A stretch of 64,000 nt of DNA from Mugil cephalus (GCF_022458985.1 NC_061782.1:6651672-6715671); one strand, 5' to 3'. Numbered from the stretch's first letter, positions 23,501 through 37,043 are shown. The notes: generated by a model not told the origin, from the sequence alone. Numbers and translations are program-made.

Positions 23501-26500
23501 ATGTAACTGAGGACCACTTCTGTATCTTCTAATTCATCGCCTGGTAAATTTTTTTTTTCAAGGTATTGTTGGCGAGGCGGACGAAAATGGAGAAGAGCAT
23601 TACCTGTGGACATATAAGAAACTGGAGATCGGCTTTAACGGCAATAGGATTGTGGATGTAAATCTGACCAGCGAAAGCAAATCCAGACTCGTCCCAAACA
23701 CAAAAATCCCAATGTCCTATTCGGTAAGTGGCGATAATGATCCGCTGTGTCGTCTTTTTTTTTTTTTTTTTAATCCCACGGGGCCTTTTTAAGTCGCCTA
23801 AACGCGAACCTCTGCTGTCGTAGGTGAAATGGAAGAAGTCGGACGTAAAGTTTGAAGACAGATTCGACAAGTACCTGGATCCATCCTTCTTTCAGCACAG
23901 GGTGAGTTTTTATTTAGTTTTGATACACTGTGTTTGTTCTCCTGGCAGAGAAGAGCGCCGCTGTCCTGTTTAAACAATGCGCTAGTGTGTGTGACTCTTC
24001 GGGAGGTGCGAGTTGAGCCTTGCCGGGCCGTAGGTATGCCGTAATTGACCAGCCTGGTAACTTTTTGTTGGCGCATTAACTCCTCCAGCTGGGCTCTTTC
24101 TGAAAAAAAAAAAAAAAGGGTGTTTCTTTGATTTAAGGATGAAAATTAGATTTAATTAGTTAAAATTATTTCCCTGTTCTGACTTGCACGTTGAAGCTGA
24201 GGGGATCTTTACAAAAACCAGTTTTAACTGAAAACTTTTCCACGCAGCTTCATTATTTATATAGTTTTACTCACGTGTTCTTATTTAATATCTTGTTTAT
24301 CTGATACAGATTCACTGGTTTTCCATCTTCAACTCCTTCATGATGGTCATTTTCCTGGTGGGTCTGGTGTCAATGATCCTGATGAGGACGCTAAGAAAGG
24401 ATTACGCCAGATACAGCAAAGAGGAGGAAATGGATGACATGGTGAGGCTTTTTATTTACTTAGCGGGCTGTTCGGCCGAAGAGCCGGGCCTGTAGCGAAT
24501 CGTGTGTTTATCATCCGTGCGCCAACAGGACAGAGACCTGGGAGACGAGTACGGGTGGAAGCAGGTGCACGGGGACGTGTTCAGGCCGTCCAGCCACCCG
24601 CTCATCTTCTCCTCGCTCATCGGCTCCGGCTGCCAGATCTTCTCCGTGTCCCTCATCGTCATCATCGTCGCTATGGTTGAGGATCTGTACACAGAGTGAG
24701 TGGCTGGCTTCAGATTCTGTTAGCGGGTCCAGTTCTAATAAACCTTTTTATTTCCTTTCATAATCTGTCAGGACTGAGTTCTGAAACATTAGAAAGTACA
24801 AATGTCTGCAAGTAATTCTTCTAATTTTTATATGCGAGTACATGAGAATAAGTGAAATATATATGTTTTTTTTTTTTTTGTTCTCTGCAGGAGAGGATCC
24901 ATGTTGAGCACGGCCATTTTTGTGTACGCTGCAACCTCGCCCGTCAATGGCTACTTTGGGGGAAGTTTGTATGCAAAACAAGGAGGTAATAAATGCATCC
25001 TATTCTGGGACGTTTTGTCGCGCCTTTCAATTTCTCACGTCATGTTGCTTGATTTTCTGTCTTCTCTTTTTTTCTCTAATACCACAGGCAGGAGATGGAT
25101 TAAACAAATGTTCATCGGGGCCTTTTTGATCCCGGCCATGGTGTGCGGCACGGCCTTCTTCATCAACTTCATCGCCATCTACTACCACGCTTCGAGAGCC
25201 ATCCCGTTCGGCACCATGGTGGGTTTGTTACGCAGCGCGTCGAAAGCTTACGGTTAGATATGTGTGACTGTTGAGTCACGCGTATCGCGTAGTGTCATCC
25301 GTCGTGAAAGGCGTTACGCAACCCAAGTGATAAATGCTGTGGAAACTGCGAAGTGGTCTTTGACTTTGTCTGAAGATTATTTACTGATTGAGCAACGATA
25401 ACCACTTCCCTAATTCGGTGCTGTTTTAAATTCTGTTCGGATTACTCCAGAATTTTTTAGAACCACAGTAATTTTTTTTTAAAAAAAAAAAACATGGATT
25501 CTTTACAAATAAACTCTTCTGTGAGATAATTACAAACAGCTGTTTGTCGGCTGAACTCAACACCCAAGAGCTGATCAATCATAAGTGTCATATAAGCATC
25601 TTGAAATCAAACATGTAAAAAAAAAAACAAGCTGCAAAAACTGAAGTTAGAAAAATAATCTAGTTTGTGCCTTTTTTTTTTATCTTAAATAAATTCGGTT
25701 CATCTCAGGTTCATTAAATGTCATTGAGCTTAAACAGACGTTACTGCAGCGCAGTCGCATTGAGAAGGGACTCGTCTGACCTGAAGAGTAATGATCGTCT
25801 CTGCAGGTTGCCGTCTGCTGCATCTGCTTCTTTGTCATCCTGCCACTTAACCTGGTGGGAACGATCCTGGGGAGGAATCTGTCCGGCCAGCCCAACTTCC
25901 CCTGCAGAGTGAACGCCGTGCCGCGGCCGATCCCCGAGAAGAAATGGTGAGTATGTGCGGTGCCACACAGACTCTTTGTTTGTTTGTTATTTTTTAAGTC
26001 ACGAATTTACCTGAGTGGAGGAAACATAACAAAACAATCAGTTTAAATTCCGCTGTGATTATCGTAAGACATAAGACAGCATTTATTTTTCCAACGTTTG
26101 GGAAATTACCTTGTTACAGTAGCGCACAACAAGGTACGAAAATATATACAAGAAACAATAAACAGTATTCAAATTGGAAAAGAATGTACAGAATATACAA
26201 GACTATACGACGCTGACAGGAAAAATGAGAAATTGGAATATAAATTACTGGAATGAGTGAACGTGGACATTGATGTGCAGTGCAAAAAAGCAGATTATTG
26301 TGCAAAATAGTCTGTAAAAAGCACAAATCGGTGTGAGTTATTGTTAACTCAGGCTGGTGTTGCACAACCGAGTCGTCTTCTCAGATTCCAATGATTAGAA
26401 ACTAGAGTTTTGCTTTAACTGTGCCGTGAGCAAGTTGTATTTAATGCATGGAAGAAGAAGAAGAAGAAGCAGCGTTGCAGGGCCTGTGTTCAAGAGTTGA

Positions 26501-29039
26501 GACATGGGGTCTGAGTTATGAGACGGTTTAGCTGTCTGTACAAACTGAAATGAAAAATGGCAAAGCAATAAAGCGAGCGCATTGACATGTACAACCTTCT
26601 GCCATCCGCTGTGGCCCGACGCCGCACAGGGGCCACTGTTAGACTTTTCTTGAAATTACAGTCTGCCTATTTTTCTTCCTCCTTCTCATAACAGTAAGTC
26701 ATGTATTCTTACCCTTGGAGGGGCTGTGACTGATGGCGCAGAGTCTTATTTAAATGATGAATCTCGTGCCCTCTCAGGTTCATGGAGCCGGCTGTCATCG
26801 TGTGTCTCGGAGGAATCCTGCCGTTCGGCTCCATTTTCATAGAGATGTAAGTCGGCGCTGCTGAGATACAGGCGGGTTAGTGTGTGTGTGCGTGTCGCAG
26901 GGTGATAAATGTTCGGCGTATTGATGTGTTCGCTGCTCTTGTTTGTCAGGTACTTCATCTTCACGTCTTTCTGGGCCTACAAAATCTACTACGTGTACGG
27001 CTTCATGATGCTGGTCCTGGTCATCCTGTGCATCGTGACCGTGTGCGTCACCATCGTGTGCACGTACTTCCTGCTCAACGCCGAGGACTACAGATGGTGA
27101 GCGCACTTCCACTCATCCCCGTTAACTTTGTTCGGAGGCGATTCTTAGAATAATTTTTAATTTCTTTTTTCTCGTCTTTTGTTTTCCAGGCAATGGACAA
27201 GCTTCCTCTCTGCTGCATCCACTGCTGTTTATGTTTACATGTACTCCTTTTACTACTATTTCTTCAAAACTAAGTGAGTATTTATTAATAAAAATTCAGA
27301 AATTATGTTAAAGCTCATGCTCTCGGACTTGTTTGTGATGTTTTATTCCCGTTTGTTTTATTTCAGGATGTACGGGCTGTTCCAGACATCCTTCTACTTC
27401 GGCTACATGGCTGTTTTCAGCACCGCCCTGGGAATCATGTGTGGTAAGTCCTCCATTAAATACTGTAAAGACTATGCTTAACTAACGATGGACTCTAATT
27501 GTTTAGTTTTTAGTAGCCAAATATAGATTTTTTGATATTTTTTTTGTAATCCTCTCCACAACCTCTCTTACTGTTTTCTGTATTTTGCTTCTCTCTTGTC
27601 TGCATCGTTCATTTTGGCTCCTGTCTGCGAGACTTTTTAAAGTTCCCCATTTGGTTCAATTTATGAGTTGGTGCCACAAAAATAAAGTAATGCGTATTAA
27701 GAACAACTCAAAAACATGTGGGTTGCAGTTTTTTGCGCTCACAGTTGGAGCGACATGGTACCGGGACAGAAATAGACGAGGGAATGTTTTGACAGGGAGT
27801 CAGATGCTAAGAAAAGCTTGAACCAAAGTGGTCTATGGTTTAATTTGGGTGGGAAGTTACAGTCGCTGTCAGAAGAAGACGGGGTGAGGAGTCCGGTGAG
27901 TCGTTGCAACAAACTAGCAGTGGTTCATCGAGTTTGCCGATACCGAGACTGTGACATGTCAGTCCTGAAATACAACAAAAGTCCTACTGCAACGCATCTA
28001 AAAAAAAAAAGCGTGTGCTAATTCTAGCAGAGGAACGGTTCAAATCCTCTGGACAGGAGTCAGTTAACAACTTCACCAAACATCCCGCACATTAATAATT
28101 AGTCAAAACAATTGGACCTTGAGCTGCAGTACACAGAGACAAACAGACAAACACCCAGCTACACTGTCCCATCTAAACACACTGTGGAGTGCTATAAAAT
28201 GCTAATGACGGTGCTGAATTGCCGCCTGTTTTTATACAGGCTGTACACATCTGCAGCTGTTCTCAGCATATGTGCTCAGGTCAAGAACGTAGATTTGAAG
28301 CGTTACTTTCTGCTGTGTTTCTATGATGAGATGTCACCAGACTAGTTTACTCAAATACAAGCGGTGTGAACCCTAGTTTACCAACAAGACAGGTGTAGCC
28401 TACATTTCCAGTCGTTCCACATGTTTTTCATAGTGTCACCAAGTGTCAGCAGACGGCGGCAATGACACTTGACCTGCACTACCAGTCAAAAGTTCAGTAG
28501 TGTGCATCTGCTTTCACCCCTGTGGAGCCACGCAGGGCTGTATATGAAAAAATTATGTAACTTACAAATTAAACTGTATGTGCTGCGCAGAAATAATTTG
28601 TATACCCACTTCCTGTGTGAAGCAGGTGGAGCAGTTACTGAGCTTTAAGTGCAGTTAAGGGGTATTTCCCCATCATCCAGCTCGCAAGCCAAACTCATTT
28701 CTCAGCTGAAGGAGTAATAAGCCGAAGCTGACACCCGTGTAGCTCAGAGCGCCTCTGTGGAGCGTTCGCTAATTTGAACCAGGTACTACACGGTGCCTCG
28801 TGGACCGGCTCGCAGTCTTGACTGCTGATTTTGAAGAATGTGTTTCGCCCCCCGAGCTCAAACCTTTTTTTTCATTTTTATTGGTGCATCATCACCAGCA
28901 GCAGTGATTGATTTATTTAACCACACGGTGAGGGGAATACACGAAACTCACGTAAACATTTGCTTTCGCAGGCGCCGTTGGCTACATGGGAACAAGTGCC
29001 TTCGTGAGGAAGATCTACACAAATGTGAAAATTGACTAA
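20541..29039 (+). CDS. tm9sf3: Transmembrane 9 superfamily member 3 (nonaspanin), 15 exons, 586 aa
   Basis: A Golgi/endosomal nine-pass membrane protein of the nonaspanin family. Exons: 20541-20633, 21852-22047, 22166-22288, 23563-23723, 23824-23901, 24310-24441, 24529-24695, 24891-24985, 25088-25218, 25807-25946, 26778-26846, 26950-27096, 27190-27273, 27367-27443, 28972-29039. A signal peptide (about residues 1-26, cleaved before D-E-H-D-H-T) is followed by a luminal domain containing [11 protein letters not shown] and [12 protein letters not shown]. The first membrane segment ([10 protein letters not shown]) is in exon 6, and eight more follow. The C-terminus K-I-Y-T-N-V-K-I-D is the nonaspanin sorting tail, identical to human TM9SF3 as remembered. 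Conservation is very high throughout; human is 589 aa. The signal-peptide exon is the least conserved part. Confidence 0.98.
21289..21572 (+). mobile_element. hAT-like non-autonomous element, copy 2, in tm9sf3 intron 1
   Basis: Starts near a CAG followed by GTGTCAAACTCATTTTAGG, then AGGGGCCACATACAG. It ends with GGGCCAGATTAGACATG and a TTTGATACCTG end, the inverted partner of the start. The interior shares GTTTACATTTAATAAA with the copies at 38.4 and 48.4 kb. It has no coding capacity. Confidence 0.7.
26075..26365 (-). mobile_element. Probable LINE 3' tail in tm9sf3 intron 10 (antisense)
   Basis: The sequence beginning 'ttatttttccaacgtttggg' with GGGAAATTACCTTGTTACAG and a long A-rich 'atatacaagaaacaataaac' tract resembles the reverse complement of fish LINE 3'UTRs, which end in a 'gggaaaatttcc...aataaa'-like tail. 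Similar but weaker stretches lie at about 32.7 and 48.9 kb. Identification is from general resemblance, not alignment. Confidence 0.35.
27790..28350 (+). mobile_element. Decayed BED-finger (hAT-like transposase) remnant in tm9sf3 intron 14
   Basis: A plus-strand frame ending near 28018 reads [25 protein letters not shown], close to the BED zinc finger of hAT transposases and ZBED proteins (C-x2-C ... L-x-Y-n ... H-L-x-x-K-H). Its cysteine spacing is altered and the final histidine of the finger is gone. Downstream frames (to about 28345) are open in pieces only. No terminal repeats were located. Ordinary intron sequence with chance similarity remains possible. Confidence 0.4.
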
Positions 29040-30600
29040 GGAGCGACAGCGGCAACACAGGGATGCTAAAGGATTTGCCTACGTGTACCCTGAACGGCGG
29101 CAGGCACAAGTCATTCTTTATTACTTTCCTTTCCTGCAAAGAGATTGTGAGAATCTCACTTTGTACAATGTAGTTTTTTTTTTTTTTGTTTTTTTTTCTC
29201 CATTTTCTGAATGAATTTCAGCGCCGCAAACTCCTCGGGAGTGAATGAGAGGAAAATCTGCGGGAGAGATATCAAAAAAAGAAAAAAAAAAACACACACC
29301 GGGTTCTGTTTTTATCAGTTGCTTTGAAACAAACGTTGGGGCGAATGTTTAAAAAGGCTGACATGGCTTCTCTTTTCCTACCCAATCCCATCTGAAAAAC
29401 AAAAAAACACAAAAAAAAGAAGAAAAAACAGGAGAACATAAATGTTTATTGATGGAAATAGTGCAGCTCTCTTCAGTGAAGAGGCCTAAGTGTATTGAAA
29501 AAGCCTGTGTTCTGTTGTGTCAGAATATCGGAGAGTTGGGTTCGTGTCCGTGTTCTGACTTTGATTTCTATTTTGTATTCCTGAAGTCGCTAAATATATC
29601 GTTGCTACACAGTACAGTAGTTTGTTCACATCCACAGAAAGAAAAGAAAGTCAAAAAAAAAAAAAAGGCGAGATAAAAAAAAATACTCGATAATCATTCC
29701 CCTCCCTCCTCCTCCCTCCTCATTTTTCTTAATTCCCCGTTACCGTAGCAATCCATCCAGTCGACAAGAGATTTTAGTCCTGCTGTAGTTTACTGTACAG
29801 ACGAGAACAGAGGGACGGATCCGACAGCTGAGGTACAGCGAGAGCCGGTTTTTAAAAATGGATGTTTGACGTGATCCCATCTCCCCACCGTTTAGTCTCA
29901 TGTTTTCTTAATGTTTGGGTTTGAATGAAGTCTACTTGTAAAGATAATATATGGATGAGGGGTGGGGGAAAGTGTGTGTATATAACCTTAATAATGTACC
30001 TTTAGATGTAGATCCCAAATGTATTTTCGTTGTACAGATTTACTACAGGGTGTTTTTTTTTTTTTTTTTTTTTTTAAATCATTCAGTTTAAAAAAAAAAA
30101 AGAAAAATAAATAAAAGAAATGATTTTTTTCCTTCGTTTGGTGCTTGGGGTGGGGCTGGTGGCGCTGTTACATCTTGCCTGAAAATTGCATGAGGTTTTC
30201 ACCAAAACATTAGACCATCAGATTCTTTTATAAGTCAGCGCTGTCAGGTTATTTTTCCTTTTTCTCTCTACGAGAAACTCATCAAGTCATCAAAATGTAA
30301 AAAAGGAAAAAAAAAAAGGTAAATTTTTGTTGACTTCTAGCGTATAGTCACATTTTGATTTCATCCATTATTTAAAGCTTTAAACGGCTCTACATCTTCT
30401 GGTAAGCCATTTCCCCCCCCCCCTCCTCACATTTTTATTTTTTTTATTTTTAATTTTTTTTTGCCCCCCCCCCTCCATTGCCTAACCTGAAGCATCAACT
30501 CTGAATGTCAGAAGGAATGAGGCCGTTGCTTTGTTTCTGCAAACATACTGTACTAAGTGAAGTTTCTGTACACTTAAAAAGCTAGATGTTTTCATAACCA

Positions 30601-30640
30601 CACAGACACACACAGACACACACACACACACACACACAGC
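30601..30640. repeat. CA microsatellite
   Basis: About twenty near-uninterrupted CA units with a few GACA interruptions inside the tm9sf3 3'UTR. Confidence 0.85.
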
Positions 30641-30855
30641 TGCGGAGTGTTTCAAACGCTTTCCCCCCCTCCCATTTTGTGTAAATACAGTATGTACCCT
30701 CCTTGTATGAGAAGTGGCAATGCCTTTTTGTTTTTTTTTTTTCTAATTTCCAGTTCTCCCCCCCCCCACTGAAGTTGATTTTGGCACCTCATGTTGTGTA
30801 CCAATGTCTGATTAGACATTTTGAACCTGCATATTAACTTGCTGTAAAAAGAGGA

Positions 30856-30861
30856 AATAAA
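30856..30861 (+). terminator. Candidate tm9sf3 poly(A) signal
   Basis: An AATAAA hexamer followed by a GT-rich stretch, 1.8 kb after the tm9sf3 stop. The interval 29040-30850 holds no gene: it is T-, A- and C-rich with homopolymers and a CA microsatellite, and is best read as a long 3'UTR. The prdx3 3' end faces it about 130 bp away. Confidence 0.55.
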
Positions 30862-30993
30862 CATGTTTATGTACAGGGGCTCTTAAGTGTTCTTTTGACT
30901 TGGACGGCGAACGTCGGGTTTGTTAAATCGGAGCAATTACACAATCACGCAGAGTAATCAAAAGGCGAAGAGCTGTGGCTTGTGAAGACCTTG

Positions 30994-30999
30994 TTTAAT
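30994..30999 (-). terminator. Candidate prdx3 poly(A) signal
   Basis: On the minus strand this reads ATTAAA, about 110 bp past the prdx3 stop codon. It is a common variant of the canonical signal. It sits between the convergent ends of tm9sf3 and prdx3. Confidence 0.45.
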
Positions 31000-31109
31000 A
31001 GTGTACTCGGCTGCTTGTGAAGAACATGTACATTGTAACGAACTGTGAGCTAGAAGTAGTAGACATGTTTTAGATGTGAAACGTGTTAACGGTTTCAGCC
31101 TCGACGCCC

Positions 31110-34100
31110 TCAGTTGACTTTCTGGAAGTACTCCTTGGATCCCTCTGGGGTCGGTTTGATCTGAAAAGCAAAAACACACGAGATGAACTTACAAAATTTA
31201 ATGCACATTTTGGAAAAAAGCAAACGACTCCGGGATGAATAATTAATTAACGGCAGGTCTGACGCAGCAGCTCGGAGAGAAACGGTTCGTTTTTAGTGCT
31301 GAGTCGACTGAAAAGCGTAATGGTGCATTATTCACGGTGTGATAATCAACAGGTGAGTAAGTTTTAGTGGGAGCTACAAAGTTTAACTCTATTGCAGCAG
31401 ATTGGTTGTGTCAAGACTTGTATCGTTGTGATCACATGAACGATGATGTTTGAAGCTTCATACGTCACAATGAAACAGCGGAAGTGGGCGACCGCTTATA
31501 AACTCTGGCACCCTTTCATTCATTAAAATGCTCAGTGTTTCCCTTCCTGCTTAACAGTGTTTTACGAGAGAAGTAACAGTGAATTATACCACTCAGCAGA
31601 TCTTGTCCTCGAATAAAAACTTGTACAAAAACTAAATTAAACTCAGCCTGGTGCTATTTATAAATGTACAGAATTATCATCATGTTGCATACAACATTAA
31701 CATGTGCAACAGTAGTGCAACATGCACCTGCTCTAAACATAAACACACCTAACATATACACACAGATTTCACCTGGGAATCAAATAAGCTAAAAATATCT
31801 AAAAATGTCTAATCAACCAAAGACCCTCTTGCAGTACCTCCACGTGGCCCCTAGGGGTCATGGACCCCCCTATTGAAGACCTATGCTCTACAGTGTTTAA
31901 TTTGAATCTTTTCACACTGTGCTACATTAAAACCATGTTCTCTTAATGACAATCAGGGAAAAAGACTTATCATCCAAATCCAGGGATATTAAAAGTGGTT
32001 TCCAGTGAAACTTCCAGTCACATCTCAAAAACACTGATGTTGAAATACTTCTGATCGCACTGCACAGAAAAAATATTTGATATACGAGTCAAGTTTCAAG
32101 TCAACTGACATGTCAAAATGTTGACACAGACTCTTAAGAGAGAGTTGATTGATGTGGCTGCTATAATTACAGGTGGCCACTAGATGTCACTGGTCTGTCT
32201 ATGAGGCTTAGAATAAGCCCCAGAAGCTTCATCACAAGGCTTCATCCGCCCATCTCTAGTCTAAACTGGCTTTTTAAACGAGTGCTTGAGCGACGTAGCG
32301 GACCACGACACGGCGCTGGAGCATCCAGGTAAAGTCTACTCACTGTGGGGGAGTGCGGGGTCCAGCTGGCTGGACAAACCTCTCCGTGGGTCTCCACATA
32401 CTGGAAGGCCTTCACCAAACGAAGGGTCTCCTCCACGCTGCGGCCCACGGGCAGGTCGTTCACGCTCATGTGCTTCACCACGCCGTTCGGATCGATAATG
32501 AACAGGCCCCTGATTTAAAACAAAAAGACATTAATTGGCATTTTTCTTAATTGTTCTGCAAAACATTATGATGCAGGCAAACAGGAATATTAAAGCATCA
32601 CTAAATCAGTTCTCTCTCTCAATTTTAACTCACCATTCACACAAAGTCTTACAAATTCACACTGGTTTGAGAAATAAGCATCTTCTATGAAGACACACGT
32701 ATAAATATAAGCTACGAGGAGGATTCAAGGATTTTTTGCTTGTCATTCGCAACCATACAGAAGCATGAGATGGAAGGAAATTATGCACTCGGCTCCTGGA
32801 TTATTTTCCATATTAACTATAGATACTATATAAAACAGTATAGATGTAATTAAAAACTATATAAACAAGAAGAAAGATAAATAAAATGGAAATATAAATA
32901 GAAACAAAGCAGCATGAATTTGTGCAAGTTTGTGCAAGGAAATTTGTGCAAAACAGCATAAAATGAGCCTTTTTTTTTTTTTTTTAAAAAGGAACTATTA
33001 ATGTAGTTTAACACTCTCTGTAAAAATGTGTACAGATTTGTTAGATGCTATTTGCTCCCTCACAGTATTTAACCAGCTAATTCTAATAATGTTGCATCAC
33101 TGTGACAATAAATACACACCTGCAGATTGTGACGGGCGACACATTTTAATGCTTAAAACTGTATAATGAATAATAATAATAATAATGATGATATTTCCAT
33201 GTTCCTGCAGAGTTGAACCCACCTCAGTGCGATGCCTGGATTCTCCAGCAGCACACCGTAGTCTCTAGAGATCTGCTTGGTGAGGTCTGACAGAAGGGGG
33301 ATGTGGATTTTGCCCAGGCCTCCAGCCTGATGACACAAAATATAACGGTGATAAATTACACCCACAACTCCTGAGCACGTCCTGCTGCTGGGAAACTATC
33401 TGAGGTCAGTCATTTACCGAAGGCTCATTTAAGTCCTCCTTCAAAGACTGAATGAAAGCAGCTGAACCTTTGGCCCGTGTGACTTGTTACTGAATAATTA
33501 TCACATGTGTGGGGAGATGTACCTTTCGTGAAGTATTGGTCCACGCCAGGTGGGTGAAGTGAGAGTCCACAGACACTCCCACCACCGCACAGTTGACGTC
33601 ACGGAACTCGTTGGCCTTGTCGCTGAACGAGATGATCTCTGTCGGGCACACGAACGTACTGCAAAAGAAAGAAAATCACAGGATAAGAAAAGCAGAGGGG
33701 TTGATGAGAACAGATTTAATCATTTTGATTCAACACTAACATACGTAATCAATTAGACTTTGTTGTTGCGATTTGTGAAGTGTCTTGGGTTTAAGTTGTT
33801 GTTGTTGTAGATTCCTACTGGCCCGTAACGGTCGCATCACAACAAGTATTACTTAGAGAAAAAACACATTTCTGAGGTAGGATGCAACTTTAAAACACAA
33901 ACTATGTAATGAATGCACATTTAAAAAACATATTTATTTTGATATAAAAACTACTAATTTTATTTTCTCTTTAACAAATACTGCCATACCTCAGAAAGTC
34001 AGTTTTCTTTTACTTTTAGAGGTTTGTTACTTTGGAATTCATATTTTCATTTGAATTTGAAGTCCAGACTTTAATCCTTTTAATAGACCAAGACTCACAA

Positions 34101-37043
34101 TAACCTCTCATATTCAATTTACCCACACTTTCACTATTCATTTTTGAGTCATATTACCTTTGTTGTTGATGTTGTTGTTTGTTATTGATTGAGTATTTTA
34201 TTTTTTTGCTTGAATAAGCCCAGTTAGTGTGTTGTTTTTTTCATCTACGTTATTTTTTCTGTATTATCTTGCAAATAAATAAATCACAACTAAATTACAA
34301 AGAGAATCCCTTCTGTTATGTAGAGACACATGACACGGATCAAGTGAGCTCAGACCTTGATTACACCCTCTGCTGTTTATAAAGGGCATCGCGATTCATT
34401 TTTTTTTTTATCTCGGTTAAAAATGTAACACAAACGTGTGATGAGTCCAATCATCTGTCTCGCGAGGCATCTTTACATCCCTAGCAATGGCCCACTAACT
34501 CCTCACCTGTCTTCTCTGAGGCGTCCATGTTGTTTTTTTTTATTTTATGTTTTTTTGGCTATTCAGACTCTCTGAAATCAATCTGGATATTCTCCACAGC
34601 AGATTTAAACTGTTAGTCTGAACAAAGCTTTTAATGTTCACGTTATCCACTTCATGCCATTTGACAAACCACTGCTCTGAAAAAAACAAAACAAAACAAA
34701 AAAAAAACTCACAAGTCCAGTGGGTAGAAGAAGAGGACCAGGTATTTTCCCTTGAAGTCCGAGAGGCTCAGATCCTTGAACTCCCCATTGACGACAGCTG
34801 TGCCCTTAAAAGCGGGAGCAGGCTGAGTGACAGCGGCCGCCCATCTGGAAGAGCCTGATTATAGAGGAGTCACAAAAAAAAAAAAAAAGATTATTTAAGT
34901 ATCAGGATCTGGATATTTCTTCTTGTTCTGTATGAAGATGTGCGTTATGTTGTGTCTTGTTATTCCATGCAGGGTAAGAGGCTATGTAAAAGGAAGGACA
35001 TCACAAAAGATAGAAACACAGTGTGTGTGTGTAGCTTTGTGTAATTATCAGAAATTGTCCCAAAAAATAGTTCAATTACACACAAATTGATGTTCGCTGC
35101 AGGAACCTAGTGGAATTACAACTATACGACACTATCAAGAGGCAAAATCTGATCATAAACTGACTGTGTGCTTCGTCCTATGATACCAGACTGTATGTTG
35201 TGTGATTGTGGTTGTGTACATACTGGTGGAGAAACAGGAAGTCTGAAGTGCAGGAGTGGAGAGGACTCGTGCAGCCCCAGAGACTCCATGTTGACAGGAG
35301 GCTGTGGCTTTCAGCCCTCCTGCTGCAACGCGTGCCTTAAAGAACAACAAAAATAAATATATATTCAACAAAACAATCCACAAATACACAAAAGTTTCAG
35401 AGTGTTTATTCCATGCTCAAAACAGATGAATAATTTATCTTCCATGAAGGATGTAGCCTAGTTTTCTCTCACTGCTGCCACTTGTGAAGTCGTGATGATG
35501 CTTTAATGAAACAGCTGCATTAACCTCCTCTTCATGAAGATTATAGTGTAGTATTAGTTTCAACTAACTAAGAAAGCTTTTCATTTTTTAGGTTGTGGTT
35601 TGTAAAACTATTGAATTATATGGTGTTGAATTGTCACAGCTTTTACTGTTTTGGGTCAGGATTAATAATAGAAACAGTTTAACAGCCCCACAGGCTACAT
35701 CCTAACAATCATTATACTATAAATATGTAAACAAGAACAGTACAACACTGCATGATAAAAAAAAAAACTCCATCAACATGTAACCTCAGGTAAAAAAGAA
35801 GACATATCTGTCTAGTTAAACCTTAGCTGAGAAATCAAAAGATTACTTCCACAAATAGTCTCATCTGGAAGGGAACTGATGCAGCGCTGTTATCTGGAAC
35901 TTTTGTTTTTCTATTTATGTATGTTTTTTTTTTTAAAGTCAACCGTCTGCAGCCACACCCCAGACTGCAGCAAAAATATCACAGCGGTTTTTCTTTATCA
36001 GCCGCCCAGAGCAACACACCTGCTGTGCTGCAACCAGGGAGTGAAGACAAGAACACAACAAATACGCTAAGGCCTTGGAGCCGTGCACACTTAATAATGT
36101 GCTTTCTGCTGAATATGAAAATGAAAACGATAAATCCTTGTCTATGTAGATGATTGAATTTTTTCTTGTTTAAAACTTCCCATAAGTTTATTTCTTAAAA
36201 ACAAAAAAAGAAGATATTTTGAATAAACCTTGTAATAGTAAACATGTTGCTTCCTTGCTAATGGGTTTGCATATTATTTCCTACCAATATTAGCCAACAA
36301 CCTACAGGCATCCCCTCCTCTTACACTCAAATACTGTAGATATTAAACCTTTATACTGCTGTGGTGTTCACTTCCAGCTTCCTTAGTGCTAAAAAGATAA
36401 ATAATGATGTTACAGCAGAACAGGAACATGCACAGGCTCCTAGTTAATAAGATTAACGCTGGCTGCATCCATCTTGATCATGTGTTAGTTTCGGATTTAG
36501 ACAACAAAATTTTATTCTAATTCAAAAATAAAGTAATGTAGAAATTAATCGCTGTTGTTAAACTTGTTGAGAGCCTTTCCATTCTCGTTCAGCTTAGTGT
36601 CACATTTCAATAGAAGAGAATAGACCTGATAACTAGAACTTGACCTTAAAAGCATGCATGCTTGTGAAAAATGTTACTTATTTATTTATTTATTTTAAAA
36701 AATGTAAACAATGCTACTTTTTTTGCGTTATTTTAGTTGAAAGTCAGATTTAACATAAATAAATCTAGTGAAATATTGTTTTAGTAGTTCTTAAAGTAGG
36801 TTAAACTAGTTTGAAGCAGAGCCTGGAAGCTCAGTCCTCAGGTTCAAATGTGCGACACAGACAACGTGACAGCGGCTCAACGCAGAGAGAAATAATTCAT
36901 CGGTACTTTCCGTCCGCGCCGGTCAATTACCGACTAATGAGCTCTGAATTATGGAGAAACACTGAGGACGAAGAACCGGGAGCGGTGTCGCGTGGAGCTG
37001 TACTCACAGAGGTCCTGAGCAGTCTTCCTATGGTGGCTGCCAT
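31110..37043 (-). CDS. prdx3: Mitochondrial thioredoxin-dependent peroxiredoxin 3, 7 exons, 248 aa
   Basis: A typical 2-Cys peroxiredoxin that removes hydrogen peroxide in the mitochondrial matrix. Exons in transcript order (minus strand): 37043-37008, 35335-35224, 34854-34713, 33658-33523, 33326-33223, 32509-32344, 31160-31110. The N-terminal region (about residues 1-50, starting [10 protein letters not shown]) is a basic, Ser/Ala-rich mitochondrial presequence. The peroxidatic Cys101 is in F-V-C-P-T-E and the resolving Cys222 in G-E-V-C-P-A-S-W. Both elements that make the enzyme prone to hyperoxidation are present: G-G-L-G (144-147) and Y-F (243-244). Human PRDX3 is 256 aa, the difference lying in the presequence. 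It converges with tm9sf3 and is head-to-head with sfxn4, as expected for this conserved block. Confidence 0.97.
31635..31892 (+). repeat. Dispersed repeat A, copy 2, in prdx3 intron 6
   Basis: Shares the blocks ACTCAGCCTGGTGCTATTTA, 'atctaaaaatgtctaatcaaccaaaga' and a CCCCTAGGGGTCATGGACC end with the copy at 5.1-5.4 kb, with similar spacing. The class is not determined. Confidence 0.6.
32690..32970. repeat. A-rich repeat-like stretch in prdx3 intron 5 (possible LINE tail)
   Basis: 'gcttgtcattcgcaacc', 'gaaggaaattatgcactc' and a run of 'tgtgcaag' / 'tgtgcaaa' units followed by a poly-T tract resemble degenerate fish LINE 3'UTR fragments. The resemblance is weak and the borders unclear. Confidence 0.3.

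Noticed and set aside
32150-32265. Repeat-like stretch 'cactagatgtcactgg' ... 'gaagcttcatcacaaggcttc' in prdx3 intron 6
   Set aside because: It resembles a common fish repeat, but there is no second copy in the window to define it and the ends are unclear.
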